DNA of 64,000 nt, from contig JARBJD010000121.1 of NCBI GenBank assembly GCA_033064195.1, positions 124,001 to 188,000 of the forward strand. The letters run 5' to 3'. Position numbers and translations under genes: made by a program. Positions 47,811 through 57,846 of this stretch are shown piece by piece (the first letter of the stretch is position 1; every line of letters starts with the position of its first letter). Below the pieces are notes generated by a model. That model did not search any database. It saw nothing but the letters and a program-made list of their open reading frames with translations, and was not told the origin of the DNA. This DNA comes from Blattamonas nauphoetae (lineage: Eukaryota > Preaxostyla > Oxymonadida).

Positions 47811-48358
47811 TGAGTGACAACCGTCCGTCGAGCTTGTCAATTGGAGATGGAACTGACCTTTTAGACGGGACATAGTGGAGGGTGGGCTCGGATATCAAGG
47901 AAGGTGAACTTGAATATCAGGGAAGAGAAGTGAAACGATCAAATGGAATGCATACTTCGGGCTGGGCAGCGGAAAATGAAATGCCGGCGGTGTTGAGAAG
48001 ACGGAGAGTTGGGAGGGCTATCTGTTCGTGAATCCGACGGCAAAGTTCCGGACGAAGGTCTGGAAGGGTCTCGAATGGAAAGAAGCTTTAATAGGAAGGA
48101 ACTGACCAAGATCAACCCAGGATCTCTTTGACCATGTTGAACCCAGATAGTAAAAAAAGTCAGAAAGTAAGAAATGAGCAAAAAAAGTGGAAATGACGTC
48201 GAGATTGAGGTGTTCGTTGAATAAAATGTGGTAAAGAATCGAAAAGAACGAGTTTAACTGCAGATCTGCGTGTAGACCAAGAGATCTGCGCCTAGACGGA
48301 TCTGCAGATCTGCGTGTAGACTTTTTCAGATCTGAGTCTAGACTTACCCCAACAACAG

Positions 48359-48654
48359 CGTATTTCGGCAAGCACAACAGCGATTCACACGCTGGACTCG
48401 AGAGGGGAGAAGGGAGGGGACGGGACAAGGGAGGAGTGAGAGAAGTTGGGAAGGAAGTGGAGGGAGAGAAAGGAGGAGGAAGAGTGACGACAGAGGGAGG
48501 AAGAGAGGAGGCGAATGATTGTGTTCCCACGGATGACAACGACACGCTATTTGCCGTTTTCGCACCTCCCACGAAAAGTGAGACTCTGAGAATCCACAAC
48601 CGACGAAGCAGTATGAACGTAGAAGAAAGACATGATGAAGAAGAACTGAGATAG
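48359..48654 (+). CDS. Cargo tail exon in copy B, displaced by insertion
   Basis: This is the end of the cargo surface-protein frame: AYFGKHNSDSHAGLERGEG, then DNDTLFAVFAPPTKSE and the end RHDEEELR. It matches the uninterrupted frame at 15713-16010 in copy A. In copy B it is cut off from the membrane segment by the 4.9-kb element. Confidence 0.6.
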
Positions 48655-48749
48655 CAGAAAAGATGAGATCTCCCTCAACCTCGTTCAATCGCTTTTTCAA
48701 AAGACCATCATTCCATTCACCTCTCGTTTAGTGAATACATTGAGAAGAT

Positions 48750-49231
48750 GGCAAGGGTGGACTTTCTGGGCCAAAAAACTCTAAGTAGTGGCAAAAAAGT
48801 TGTGCTCGGCGGGAGTCGAACCCCGAGCACAACAGTCGACAGAGGGGTTGGCTACCGCTAGGCCAAACGCGCCGCACGTTCACTTCCAAAAAATTGGTGT
48901 CTTGAAGGGAGAACTGCAGTAGATTGTCACTTCACGATACATCATGATCAATCGCTATGTTTTGAAAAATTGTAAGAAAATACGAGACATAAAGTTGAAA
49001 TGAATCAAGAAAGCGTAAAGATGAAGTGATATAGTTCGCCGATCGACCTCATCAAACACGATCGAATGATCGTGACATTCTCTGAGACGATCTCGACAGT
49101 ATTCTCAACATTTTGAAAATAAAACGTGTTCACATCCATATTCGACAATTTATTACGAGAGAATAGCCTCGATGAACTACAATGTCACAACACACCTCGA
49201 TCACCTTTGGCCCAGAAAGTCCACTCGTGCC
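48750..49231. mobile_element. Short TIR element in copy B, 482 bp, TSD GAGAAGAT, with tRNA-like module
   Basis: The ends read GGCAAGGGTGGACTTTCTGG and, reverse-complemented, GGCACGAGTGGACTTTCTGG, and share GGCC after that. GAGAAGAT is duplicated at 48742-48749 and 49232-49239; copy A has it once at the equivalent place (near 15,625). It holds a minus-strand tRNA-like sequence and no coding region. Confidence 0.9.
48798..48880 (-). other. tRNA-like Pol III promoter segment with 11-bp terminal hairpin
   Basis: On the minus strand an A box (TGGCCTAGCGG) and a perfect B box (GGTTCGACTCC) are in tRNA spacing and followed by TTTTTT. The 3' arm (CCGAGCACAAC) pairs over 11 bp with GTTGTGCTCGG just upstream of the B box, not with the 5' end, so a normal acceptor stem is missing. 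It is either a tRNA-derived SINE-like head or a Pol III-transcribed element RNA, rather than a working tRNA. Confidence 0.6.
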
Positions 49232-49375
49232 GAGAAGATTTCATTTTCATTTCCAGTTTGAACAACACAAACTGTGAATTGAGAAATGGATGTGATCAGA
49301 CCCATAATAGATGTTTCGACATCCAAGTTGTTCACTGTCACTTTTTTCGCCATGAGGTGCCGAAATCAGTCCTAA

Positions 49376-49973
49376 TAGTGGTGTCACCAAACCGTCCGGT
49401 GTCACCAATCCGGCCTTTATTCCGTGAGGGACTATTTTGGTCAAACTAAGACAAAATTAAAATTTTAGAATTATCCTCCCACCCGATCCCGAGAAAACCT
49501 CAAAATACGTTTAACGTTACGTATGCACACATTTTTTTCAACTTTTTGCCCTCATTTCTCCACAACCAGCCATCCGTTTTAAATCAAATAAAAGGCATTA
49601 TAGTCGGATAGATCTCGACAAAAGATGAACAAAAAATAAAAGGATTTTTTTCCTAAGAATTTTTTATGGAGAAAAATATGGGTTTTTTCCGATCTTCCCA
49701 AATACCCAGAATTTTTTCTCCAAATTTTTTCCAAAATGTTCGTTTCACCAAAAAAACGTTTCTGTGAAAAATTTCATCGAAATCGATTCACTGGTTGTTG
49801 AGATATTGCCAAAACGATTTTTTTCATCGGGCAAAAGGGGGTATTTTGAGGTTTTCTCGGGATCGCGTGGGAGTATAATTCTTAAATTTCAGATTTTTCT
49901 TAGTTTGACCGATATTGATTTTTCCAGAAAAACAGCCGGATTGGTGACATGGGACATATTGGTGACACAACTA
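49376..49973. mobile_element. Harbinger-like MITE, 598 bp, TSD TAA
   Basis: The ends read TAGTGGTGTCACCAA and, reverse-complemented, TAGTTGTGTCACCAA. TAA is duplicated at 49373-49375 and 49974-49976; copy A carries the single site (CCTAAAATGC near 15,484 on the other strand). An internal inverted pair (GATCCCGAGAAAACCTCAAA and its near complement, about 70 bp each) is shared with the repeat at 14,050-14,450. No coding capacity. Confidence 0.88.
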
Positions 49974-50096
49974 TAAAATGCAATTTTGTCACGGTTAATG
50001 TAAAAAAAACGCAATTAACGCTCAATTTAAGAATCGGACAAGAAAAAATGGAGGGAGGACAAAAAGCGAGGAGGACAGGACAGCTTAACATCATAA

Positions 50097-50660
50097 CAAA
50101 AGAATTCTGCTCCTCCATTCCTCTTGTCCCGGTTGTTCTCCAACCCGACCGTTGTAGATTTAACTTGAACGAGCTGGACGAACGTGATTGGGTGAATGCC
50201 TTTGGACGTCTGCTTCGACGAGTGGACACAGCGAATCAATTCTCCGATTTGGAGTTACAATCCTTGTCAACGAGATCACGGAATATGAGATTGATGTCAA
50301 ATCTGGAACTGTTGAATCCAATCACACTGACTTCATTTTGTGAAGGAATCTCTGGGTCTTCATATGGGTCGAAATTATTCGCTTTCAAGAAAAGTTCGAT
50401 CGAATTTCTCCGAACCCATATTTTTCATTTTTTGAATTTCTCCGTATCACCACTTTCGATCAAAGTGTTTTTTGTTGAATAAGGATAATTTGAGCATAAT
50501 CAGCCACAATTTCACACCAAGAAGTCCTGCTGGGAACCCAATCCTGCTTCCAGGTTCATCAAGGATGCCGAAAAGGTCATCCAGGAGGAGAGGGCTGACC
50601 CCGTTCAACTCTGTGAAGAGCCTGGCGGAGAAAGTCAGGTATCTTGATGTGAAATGGTGA
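50097..50660 (+). pseudogene. Host helical-repeat gene, 3' part, beyond TIR copy B
   Basis: Directly after the second CAAAAGAA the frame of the host gene continues: FCSSIPLVPVVLQPDRCRF, then LDERDWVNAFGRLLRRVD and NMRLMSNLELLNPITLTSF. A probable intron lies between about 50,340 and 50,510. The final exon reads either SRFIKDAEKVIQEERADPVQ or SVKSLAEKVRYLDVKW depending on phase. It is separated from its 5' part by 10.5 kb of transposon. Function not recognised. Confidence 0.6.
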
Positions 50661-50729
50661 AGTGATTAACTCAAATCGATGATCGGTGAAGTGTGTGAAG
50701 TGGTGTTTCTATGAAGAGAAGAGAAAGAA

Positions 50730-50995
50730 TTATGAGAAGGTAATGAAGGAAGGGAAGGTAAGGAAGGAAGGGAAGTCAATGAAGGAACTGAAAAGTATGA
50801 ATGAACAGAAGGGAGAGAAGGAACAGAAGGCAATGAAGGAACAGAAGGCAATGAAGGAACAGAAGGGAGAGAAGGAACGGAAGGTAATGAATGAACGGAA
50901 GGGAAAGAAGGAACAGAAGGGAGAGAAGGAACAGAAGGTAATGAAGGAACTGAAGGTGAAGGAAGAGAAGGTAATGAAGAAAGAGAACTGAATCT
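50730..50995. repeat. Purine-rich degenerate minisatellite
   Basis: The plus strand is a run of AAGGAACAGAAGG and GAATGAA variants with a period of about 15 bp. Both strands stay open (Lys/Glu-rich on plus, Ser/Pro/Leu-rich on minus), but I see no support for a real protein. Confidence 0.8.
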
Positions 50996-51003
50996 TGAAG
51001 AAG

Positions 51004-52926
51004 TTACAGAAAAAAGTAATCCGACAGGCACGTGTGCACTATCGGAGTGTCCTCCGCCCTCTCGTAGACAGCCCTCTCTTTGTTGTCGACAGCCTGCTTC
51101 TCGTGCGTGGACACGATACAGCAGAAACTGTCTTCGCCCTCACTCACTAGGGCTGCTGTGAGTGTGGCCCCTTGGCGCCGGAAGCCAAGGTACTGCTTCA
51201 TCCCATCCACCCTCAACATGGTAAACTTGTGAGTGGATGGGAACTGAGTGTGCCTATGAAAAGAATATATGAAAATAAAAAACAAACTTGTGGAAGCAGT
51301 GACGGGTCTGATGGCCATCTGTGGTGTGGACCTGGCCAGATAGTCCGTGTGTGAAAAAATCAAATAAAGAGTCCGAAGACGTAATAGGAGAAACTAAATG
51401 ATGATCAACATAATTTGTGAGAAAACCAAACTCAGAGTCACACACGTTTTTTCCGTGCTGCTCTGAAAATAAAGAGTATGTAACAGTTTTTCTCCGAAGG
51501 GGAGAATGCTTGGACGAAAGTAAGAAACCTAAGAAATACTGGTTGCGAAAGTGCGGGCCAGCATCTGTAAAAATAAAAATATTCTTTTGATGAACATAAT
51601 CTTGCATGTCGAGAACATCTGAAAGACATTCTTCGACGAAGCGGTGATCGTGTGTAGTGATGGGAGACAGAAAGTTGTGATGTGTTAAAATTAATTGGTT
51701 GTGATGTGTGTGATATACCGAAATGCATAAATGCGAAACGGAAGTATTAACGAAAAAGTCATGACCAATCTGGTCACGAGATAAAGGAAGATGCCAATTT
51801 TCTTTAAAATCAAGAACGATGACCAAAGAGTCATCGGTGAGGTGAGATATTGTCTTGTTGTAAAAATCGCGTTGTTTTTGTGCGATAATCTTGTGTTTTT
51901 TTATTTCTTCTATTTCTTTTTTTTCTTTTTCTGGTATCTGTTTGTTTTGTGATGCCAGAGTTTTATGTTTTTTTTCTAGGAAATCTCCACGAGCACATAC
52001 ACTGCATAGGTCCGTCCGACATTCTGGTTTCCTCAGGAATCTTGTTTTTCGGCAAAATGTTGAGTAATGCATCGTGGTCTTTCCTTCTTCCTTTAATTTG
52101 TTGTATAAGTCTTTTTTTGTTGTATGGAGTAATCTTTTTTCTGGTTTTTGTTTTGTTTTTGTTTGTTTTTGTGTTTTGTTTTGGCTGTGTGGAGTGAGAT
52201 TGCCAAATGAAGAGGTGGTTTGGATGGTGGGAGCTGTCAATATTGGACTAGGAGGGCAGACAAAATCGACGTCGCTCTCGTCTAACGTATCTTCTATTGT
52301 CTTCTCTAAATGTAACAAGTTGAGAGATAATCAGGACAAACTTTGCTTTTTCTGTTTCTTCTTTGAGAGCCTTTTTTGGTTTTTACAGCTTGGTGCAGTA
52401 TTTTCGATTATATCGTTCATCAATTGACTGCCTTCTTCGATTAAGAAATCCTGAGACGAATGCTGAAGAAAAAGAGAGAAACAAACGGGTTTTATTTGTC
52501 GTTGATGCTGAGGAGGAGAGTGAATCGTTTGTGATTCAGTATCGTATAAGGACTTTGCGTAGTAATACTGATTTTCAGTTATTTTGAATCCGTAGTCTTT
52601 GGCCTCTTGGAAGCTGCAGGCCTGGGTCACACATTGCAGCAACTTTATACCATCCCCGCGTTCAAGCTGTTCATGTAATTGTGACAGGCTTTGGAGCAGT
52701 TGAGTGAAGTATGCTTAAAGAAGTGAGGGTAAATGAGAAGTAAAAGACCCAAACCGGTGTAATGGTTGAGAATTTTCTTTCTAATCGGTATCATTTCGTT
52801 CCGACTCTTTAGTGCGCTGAGGAGTGGCGCCGCGGGTTCGTCTTCACAGAGTTCGCTGAGTAGCTTGAAAATGCTTTGGCCGTGTCCACTCCTTGTTGAT
52901 TTAGCTTTTCTAAAGTATTCTTCCAT
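51004..52926 (-). CDS. DDE-type transposase (DFxEN / DxGxHxR / HGKxxCD class)
   Basis: A multi-exon gene. N-terminal exon from the ATG at 52926 (MEEYFRKAKSTRSGHGQS); a 41-bp intron near 52,755-52,715 joins NHYT to AYFTQLLQSLSQLHEQ in phase. The central exon (52318-51290) has a Cys pair (CRTDLCSVCARGDF), then VIVLDFKENWHLPLS, FIFTDAGPHFRNQYFL and SEQHGKNVCDSEFG, in the order of the catalytic D, D and E/D contexts seen in an animal and protist transposase class whose superfamily name I am not sure of. A 34-bp intron (about 51,289-51,256) joins to HTQFPSTHKFTMLRVD, and the gene ends at 51004. No frame break was seen, so this copy may be functional. Terminal inverted repeats were not found. Confidence 0.7.
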
Positions 52927-53379
52927 TTGTGTTGATTAATCAATGGGTATATAATATTGGTGAGGAAAGACGTGTTAATCCCATATTCTCTTCTTTGATC
53001 CAGCGTCCACGCTCCCTCCCCACTCTTTGGTCCTCCCACAAGAACATTCCCACACATTGTCCCTCGCTCGGACGTTCCATCATCTGATTTCAGAGTACCA
53101 ATGCTTTTGAACTGGTTTCTCATTTTCTTTTATTGATGGACTTTTATCTCTGTTTTCGAATCATCAAACACTCCCAGAACTATAACATCACCGCCTGAAA
53201 CAATGCACGTTTTCGAAGACAAATTTCCACCCTTGACTGATCGAAATACCTATTGTCAACCTCTTAAGGTGTGAACCAAAGATGGATTAGTGAAACGCTC
53301 ATGCGAAGTCGTTCACATCGGTGTGGTTATGTTGGTTGATTTGTACGTTCACTTTATTCTGTTCTCAATTCATTTCAGA
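52927..53379. other. Spacer with uncertain minus-strand exon
   Basis: A minus-strand frame from 53123 reads GTMCGNVLVGGPKSGEGAWT and could be an upstream exon of the transposase or a separate gene. The rest shows no coding character. No repeat ends were seen that would bound the transposon. Confidence 0.3.
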
Positions 53380-55459
53380 TCAGAAATGATGACATTCAAG
53401 CGGATTTGATCCTTTTGGCGAGCAGTGGAGACTCCGGTGTGTGTTCTGTGAACACAATGAACCTCGAAGGGGAGGCTAACCTGAAAATGAAACGAGTACC
53501 AACAGTAATCAATGACTATACTTTCACTTGTTGTCATTCGCTGCGCACTCCTTCTCTTTCATTCGACAGTTGATCCCCACACAATTATATCCAGTCGTTT
53601 GCATTCAGCATCTTCTCTAGCAGGAGAGTCTCCGACGTTATTCCATACAGCCCCACCACAACTTTCCAACTCCGATCTCAACTCCTCATCCAGCGCGAAC
53701 TGGACCCTGACATGGAAAAGATTCGCCCATTTCCCTTACAGGTGAAGATCATATCCCGACTACCAACTCGATTATTTACAGATGTATGTCCTCACACCTT
53801 CCGCTTTCTTCCACCAAACATCTGCTCCCTCTTTTCTTCTCTTTATTGCTGTTTATCGCCATTGTCTTGTCTTTTCCCGAATTCTACTTCATTCTCTTGG
53901 CGTTATTAAGTGCACAGGTCAAGTATCAGTTCTAAATCTGTCGTCATTCGGGATCAGTTCTCTCGACGACCAGAATCCGGTTCTGACAGGATGTTATCTG
54001 AAAATTACTGAAGTCATCGTCGGAACAGTAGTTTTCACGGAGGAGACAAAAGGCCAAAACAATATTCTGGGCTCGACATCAATAACTAACCATCTCCTTC
54101 AGCGAGCTGTTCGATCTAATGACTTCTCGTCGCCCATCACTCTCTACCCGAACAAATGTGTGCTCATTCTTGCTCACTCTAACTCCACTCTACATGAATG
54201 TTGGAGCCGCGAGACAGTACATCCTCTTCATGTGTGAGGACGATTTTAGGAAGATCGTCACTATCAACATGTTAGTTTTGTCGAGCGCGAGTGAGATGTA
54301 TTCGTCTACTTCGTTGCCGTGGTTGCCCTTGTGGGATACAACTTGAACTTGGAGAACCAAAGACGGATGGGGAGTGGTGACTGTATCAACCATATTGCAT
54401 CCACATCTGTGGAACGACGTCACGCACTGCAAGTGGAAGCCAAGGGATTGTCACTTCTGGGCGATCTGCATATGGGGAGCACTGTTGAATGTTTTCGGAT
54501 TTGGTTCCGCGATTCCCCACCAGTCATCACACATTCCACCATTCACATTTGCGTCCCTCAGTTTCTCAATCATTGGAAATATACTGGGATTTAGGACACC
54601 AGAATTGGATACTATGTCCAGTGGCAGCATGACATTGGTGATGGTGGCCGAGATCGACACTAAAAGAACAACTACATATTTCTCCTTATTCACAAGAAAA
54701 AGAAAGAATCATGGTTTCTCCGTCTGACTCTCCCGCTGCTCGTCTGGACGCTCTCGAATGGACGAGACACCGACACCCTATCCGTTTCTAATAGGCGCAG
54801 GCACTAACACCAAGAGGATTCGAGGACCGGAAGTGTGCATTTTTGTTAATTGAGCTCTTTCTTAAGGACCATCCACAGTACACCAGTCGCGCTCACTGCT
54901 CTCTCTCCCCTCGCCATCCCGTTCTCTGAGACTCTGCCAGCAACAGCAAAATCAGGATGACACGGAGGGTCACAGGCACGTCGAGGAATCGAAGAAGACG
55001 TGAAGAGGCGGGCCAGACGTCGCTGAGCCATCCGAGTTTCGTGTCCGCTCCGTCAGCTTCGCAATCCGCGCGTCCAGCTGTGACAACGACGCTGTGAACG
55101 CCAACCCCGACACCGAGTCAGCAGCCGAAGGTGCAGGGAAGGTAAGAAGGCGCTCGAATCTCGTCGCCCTCACTCTCTCCTTATCCTCTCTTCCTCAGCT
55201 CCTCCATGGATCACTCGCAACTTGGCTGTCGTCGTCGCTCTTTGCTGTTTTCCAAGTTATCACAGAATCTGTCAATGTCACCCACTTCAGCCAGCCCAAC
55301 TCGATCAACATGCAAGCGTTCAGCTCTTCTTCTCCCCTCTCGCTTCTCGGTCTGAACGTGTTTATTCACTTCCCCCATCCTCTTTGTCGATGTCATCAGC
55401 TGGTAATCCGCCCCAACCGGCCTCCTGACAGAATTAACATCAATTCGTCTGTGTTCTAG
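53380..55459 (+). CDS. Multi-exon protein of unknown function (tentative)
   Basis: Plus-strand segments with protein-like text follow one another: DDIQADLILLASSGDSGVCS, GCYLKITEVIVGTVVFTEET, NHLLQRAVRSNDFSSPITLY and, near 55,100-55,400, LVALTLSLSSLPQLLHGSLA. Frame changes at intervals of 100-250 bp fit the short introns typical of this window, but I could not phase them with confidence. Strand-like alternation in the middle part is compatible with another beta-helix or beta-propeller protein. One or two genes may be involved. No family recognised. Confidence 0.3.
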
Positions 55460-55997
55460 AATTCTGATTATTTTCCTCTCTGTTCGGGCAGAACCACATC
55501 TTTATCTGTTCACCATCTCATCAGCACTGGTCCTATTCTTCAAGGCGTCACTACCTCGAAGAGTAAGCTTAGTGGAGATGAAACGGTTGGATCACGAAAT
55601 TCAACCGTATGACTCGATAACAACGATGGCAAGAACACCAGCCAGAAAATGACCATACTTGCAGCAGGAAACTGTTCAATTCTGGTTGGGAGGATGTCTT
55701 TGAGTGCAGAGAAACGGGACACGACACGGATTCCAACCACGCCCTTCTTGACCACGTTCCTACGATAGTTATCACGTCACATACATCCGATGTTCCTTCC
55801 TGTTCATTCTCCGTTCTTCTGTACTTTTTTGGAATCAACAAAGACTTGAAACTCCGTGTGTATGGTTTGATCTCCTTTTCTCTGAACTAGTTATGCACCA
55901 AACATTCTGACGTGATGTACATGAAATGCACACGAAATATTTACAACTTAAAGTCGAAGATATGCCAGATAACACTTTAGCGATGTTTGAAACCCGA
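55460..55997. other. Intergenic region, little to see
   Basis: Only short frames on both strands without coding character. It should contain the 3' end of the small membrane-protein gene that follows and of the preceding plus-strand gene. No repeats found. Confidence 0.35.
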
Positions 55998-56491
55998 TGT
56001 GCTAGCTCTCGTATTCTTGCTGAACTTCCATTGATGGAGCCGATTCAGTGCTTTCCTCATGTGATTTTGGAGGTTCCGCTGCGGTTTCTTCAACGATGAG
56101 CTGTTTGGGCGAATCTTCACCCTTTTCTTTCTTGTGAGCGATGCACCGGACAGTCACAATGGCAGCAAGAGCAATTAGCATATTCGCATACTACAAAAAG
56201 GCGGAAAGAACTGGCACGAGAGAGAGAGAGGAAAAAGAATGATGCAAATGGAGTGACAAATAGGAGAAAGCCGACATGCGCCACAGACCGCGTCGTTGAT
56301 CCTTCCTCTGCAATCTTGCAATAGTTCTCTGATGGATTGGTCATATCACACACAGTGCTGATACTTATAGTGATGATTTTTCTTGTGTGGTCCAGTGTGG
56401 AGGTGAATACGATTCCAACCCTCACGCGATACAATTTGACTGATGACAAGCCTCGCCTCGTCCTGTCGAACACGATCATAGCCGACTCCAT
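55998..56491 (-). CDS. Small single-pass membrane protein with acidic tail
   Basis: Exon 1 from the ATG at 56491 (MESAMIVFDRTRRGLSSVKL) contains VGIVFTSTLDHTRKIITISI and CDMTNPSENYCKIAEEGS. An intron of about 80 bp (donor near 56,275, acceptor TTTGTAG near 56,191) leads to a membrane segment, YANMLIALAAIVTVRCIAHK. A Lys/Glu-rich cytoplasmic-type tail follows, ending SMEVQQEYES. The total is about 135 residues. On the opposite strand a frame at 56337-56519 begins like a signal peptide, but the minus reading gives a better complete protein. Function unknown. Confidence 0.55.
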
Positions 56492-56521
56492 ACGGGACGA
56501 ACAATTCGACGATTACTAGCG

Positions 56522-57629
56522 TTTTGAAGACTCGTTCGTGGCGATTCAGAAGCCGAACAGCTCACTGCAGGAGAGAAGGGGAGAGCGGAAGGAGCCACAT
56601 GCTGATCTGACCGGACTCACACTGCCGACGCTGTCATCAGATGCAGAAGCGCAAATCACAACAAAGCAGTTCACAGGAGCACCAACAACATCTGAAGAAC
56701 ACAGTCCCTCTCCGAATGGATTGGACACCGGTGATGAACAGCAGATCTATTGCGAAAGCCCGATTCTTCGAAAGCATCGTTCACTGAAACAGAACGACAA
56801 GGCGATATTTGAAAAAAGAGCAACGAACAATGGGTTCAGTATCAGCTGATGAACAATCCGAACTGACTTATCTCAAAGAGGAGAACGCCCGATTGGCAGA
56901 GAAGATGTCGGACTACCAAGTTCGATCAGCATGGCTGGCTGCAGACAAAAGCACTCTGGAAAACAGTTTGGAGCGAACGAGGCAGCATATGGAGATGGTA
57001 CGAGAGAACAACACGCGGCTGGAGGAGAGATTGGAGGAGACGAAGAGGGAGGTGGATGAGTGGATTGGAATAAACGAGGAGAAGAGCCCTTCCATCGAGA
57101 CACTCCACACGAACATTGATCAGCTCACGACTGAGCAAGACACACTCCAGACCAACCTCACAACAACCAACACTCCCACTCCTTTGATGACTTCGGAGAC
57201 GAAATCGGATCGCATGCGATGCTCTTCACTGTCTGCTACCAACGAGATGACTGAAAAACAGACGAGCTTGTTAGATTGGGTATCTGCAAGCCATACATCT
57301 CAAGACTCACCACCAGAGTATATCCCAACCTCACTGACACAGTGCATATGTCTGCCGCCCTTCACCACCCAACGCTGAGCGTAGTCTGGTCTGCCACTTC
57401 GTGCACATGGAGGGCGCTCTTATCTGCAGCATTGTTCAGAAGGAGTGTGCTGCCCACAAGGGTATTGAGACAGATCATTCTGAAGGCAATTATAGTTGTT
57501 ATCGAGCCCACAGAGTCGTTTGAAGGACAGAAAAGGCTGACGACTCAACTAGCAGTTCAGCAACGCGTTCAGCTTAAGCAAAATTCGACACACCTTGCTA
57601 AGATTAATAATGTTCTGACGGGAGCGTGA
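56522..57629 (+). CDS. Coiled-coil protein
   Basis: The exon to 56850 is Ser/Thr/Glu-rich (GLTLPTLSSDAEAQITTKQF) and lacks an obvious ATG, so the start may be upstream. From 56,830 a strong heptad pattern follows: ELTYLKEENARLAEKMSDYQ, then LENSLERTRQHMEMVRENN, RLEERLEETKREVDEW and LHTNIDQLTTEQDTLQTNL. The 3' part either ends at 57378 or continues after an intron near 57,280 into a frame that ends at 57629. A cytoskeletal or basal-body scaffold role would fit the composition and the neighbouring IFT gene but is only a guess. It converges with IFT46. Confidence 0.5.
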
Positions 57630-57846
57630 GAATCCAATCATTTCACGGGAACAATCATCGTTTTCAGGTTTCTGTCCAATTGGAGATTGGGAGACAAATA
57701 AAAAAGAAAAAGGATGATGAATGAAATGAAGAATTATGAGAATCAATGGGAAACGAGGATTGAAGAACTGATCGTAAATGATGAAGTCAGTGGCCTTTGG
57801 ACTGCGAGAGAAGATCCCCAAGGTCCAAATCTTTGAAGTGTGGGTT

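Larger units (their letters stand above)
43454..48349. mobile_element. TIR element nested in copy B (4.9 kb), TSD CAACAACAG, MULE-like
   Basis: The ends read GGGTAGGTCTAGACTCAGAT and, reverse-complemented, GGGTAAGTCTAGACTCAGAT. CAACAACAG is duplicated at 43445-43453 and 48350-48358, and copy A has this site once and unoccupied (near 16,010). A 9-bp duplication suggests a Mutator-like mechanism, although TIR wobble leaves 8 bp possible. Several variants of GTCTACACGCAGATCTG lie within 110 bp of each end. The cargo is minus-strand host-like coding sequence and a further inverted-repeat element at 43794-45188. No transposase recognised. Confidence 0.92.
39570..50096. mobile_element. Large non-autonomous TIR element, copy B (10.5 kb), TSD CAAAAGAA
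   Basis: It has the same TIR as copy A (TTATGATGTTAAGC at 39570, complement ending 50096) and an exact 8-bp duplication, CAAAAGAA, at 39562-39569 and 50097-50104. Its core is nearly identical to copy A in inverted orientation. It lacks the element nested in A but carries three insertions that A lacks: 43454-48349, 48750-49231 and 49376-49973. At all three sites copy A supplies the unoccupied sequence. It interrupts a host coding frame. No transposase was recognised. Confidence 0.94.

Noticed and set aside
48798-48880. Functional tRNA gene on the minus strand
   Set aside because: The 3' arm pairs with the segment before the B box, so the molecule cannot form a normal acceptor stem; it lies inside a transposon.
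15361-50096. Copies A and B as an assembly duplication or palindrome artefact
   Set aside because: Each copy has its own distinct 8-bp target duplication, different flanks, small indels and different nested insertions, which an artefact would not give.
50666-51031. Ser/Pro/Leu repeat protein on the minus strand
   Set aside because: Pure low-complexity purine/pyrimidine tract open on both strands, with no flanking coding sequence in frame.
56337-56519. Secreted plus-strand protein with a signal-peptide-like start
   Set aside because: It lies antisense to a better supported minus-strand membrane-protein gene and stops after 60 residues.
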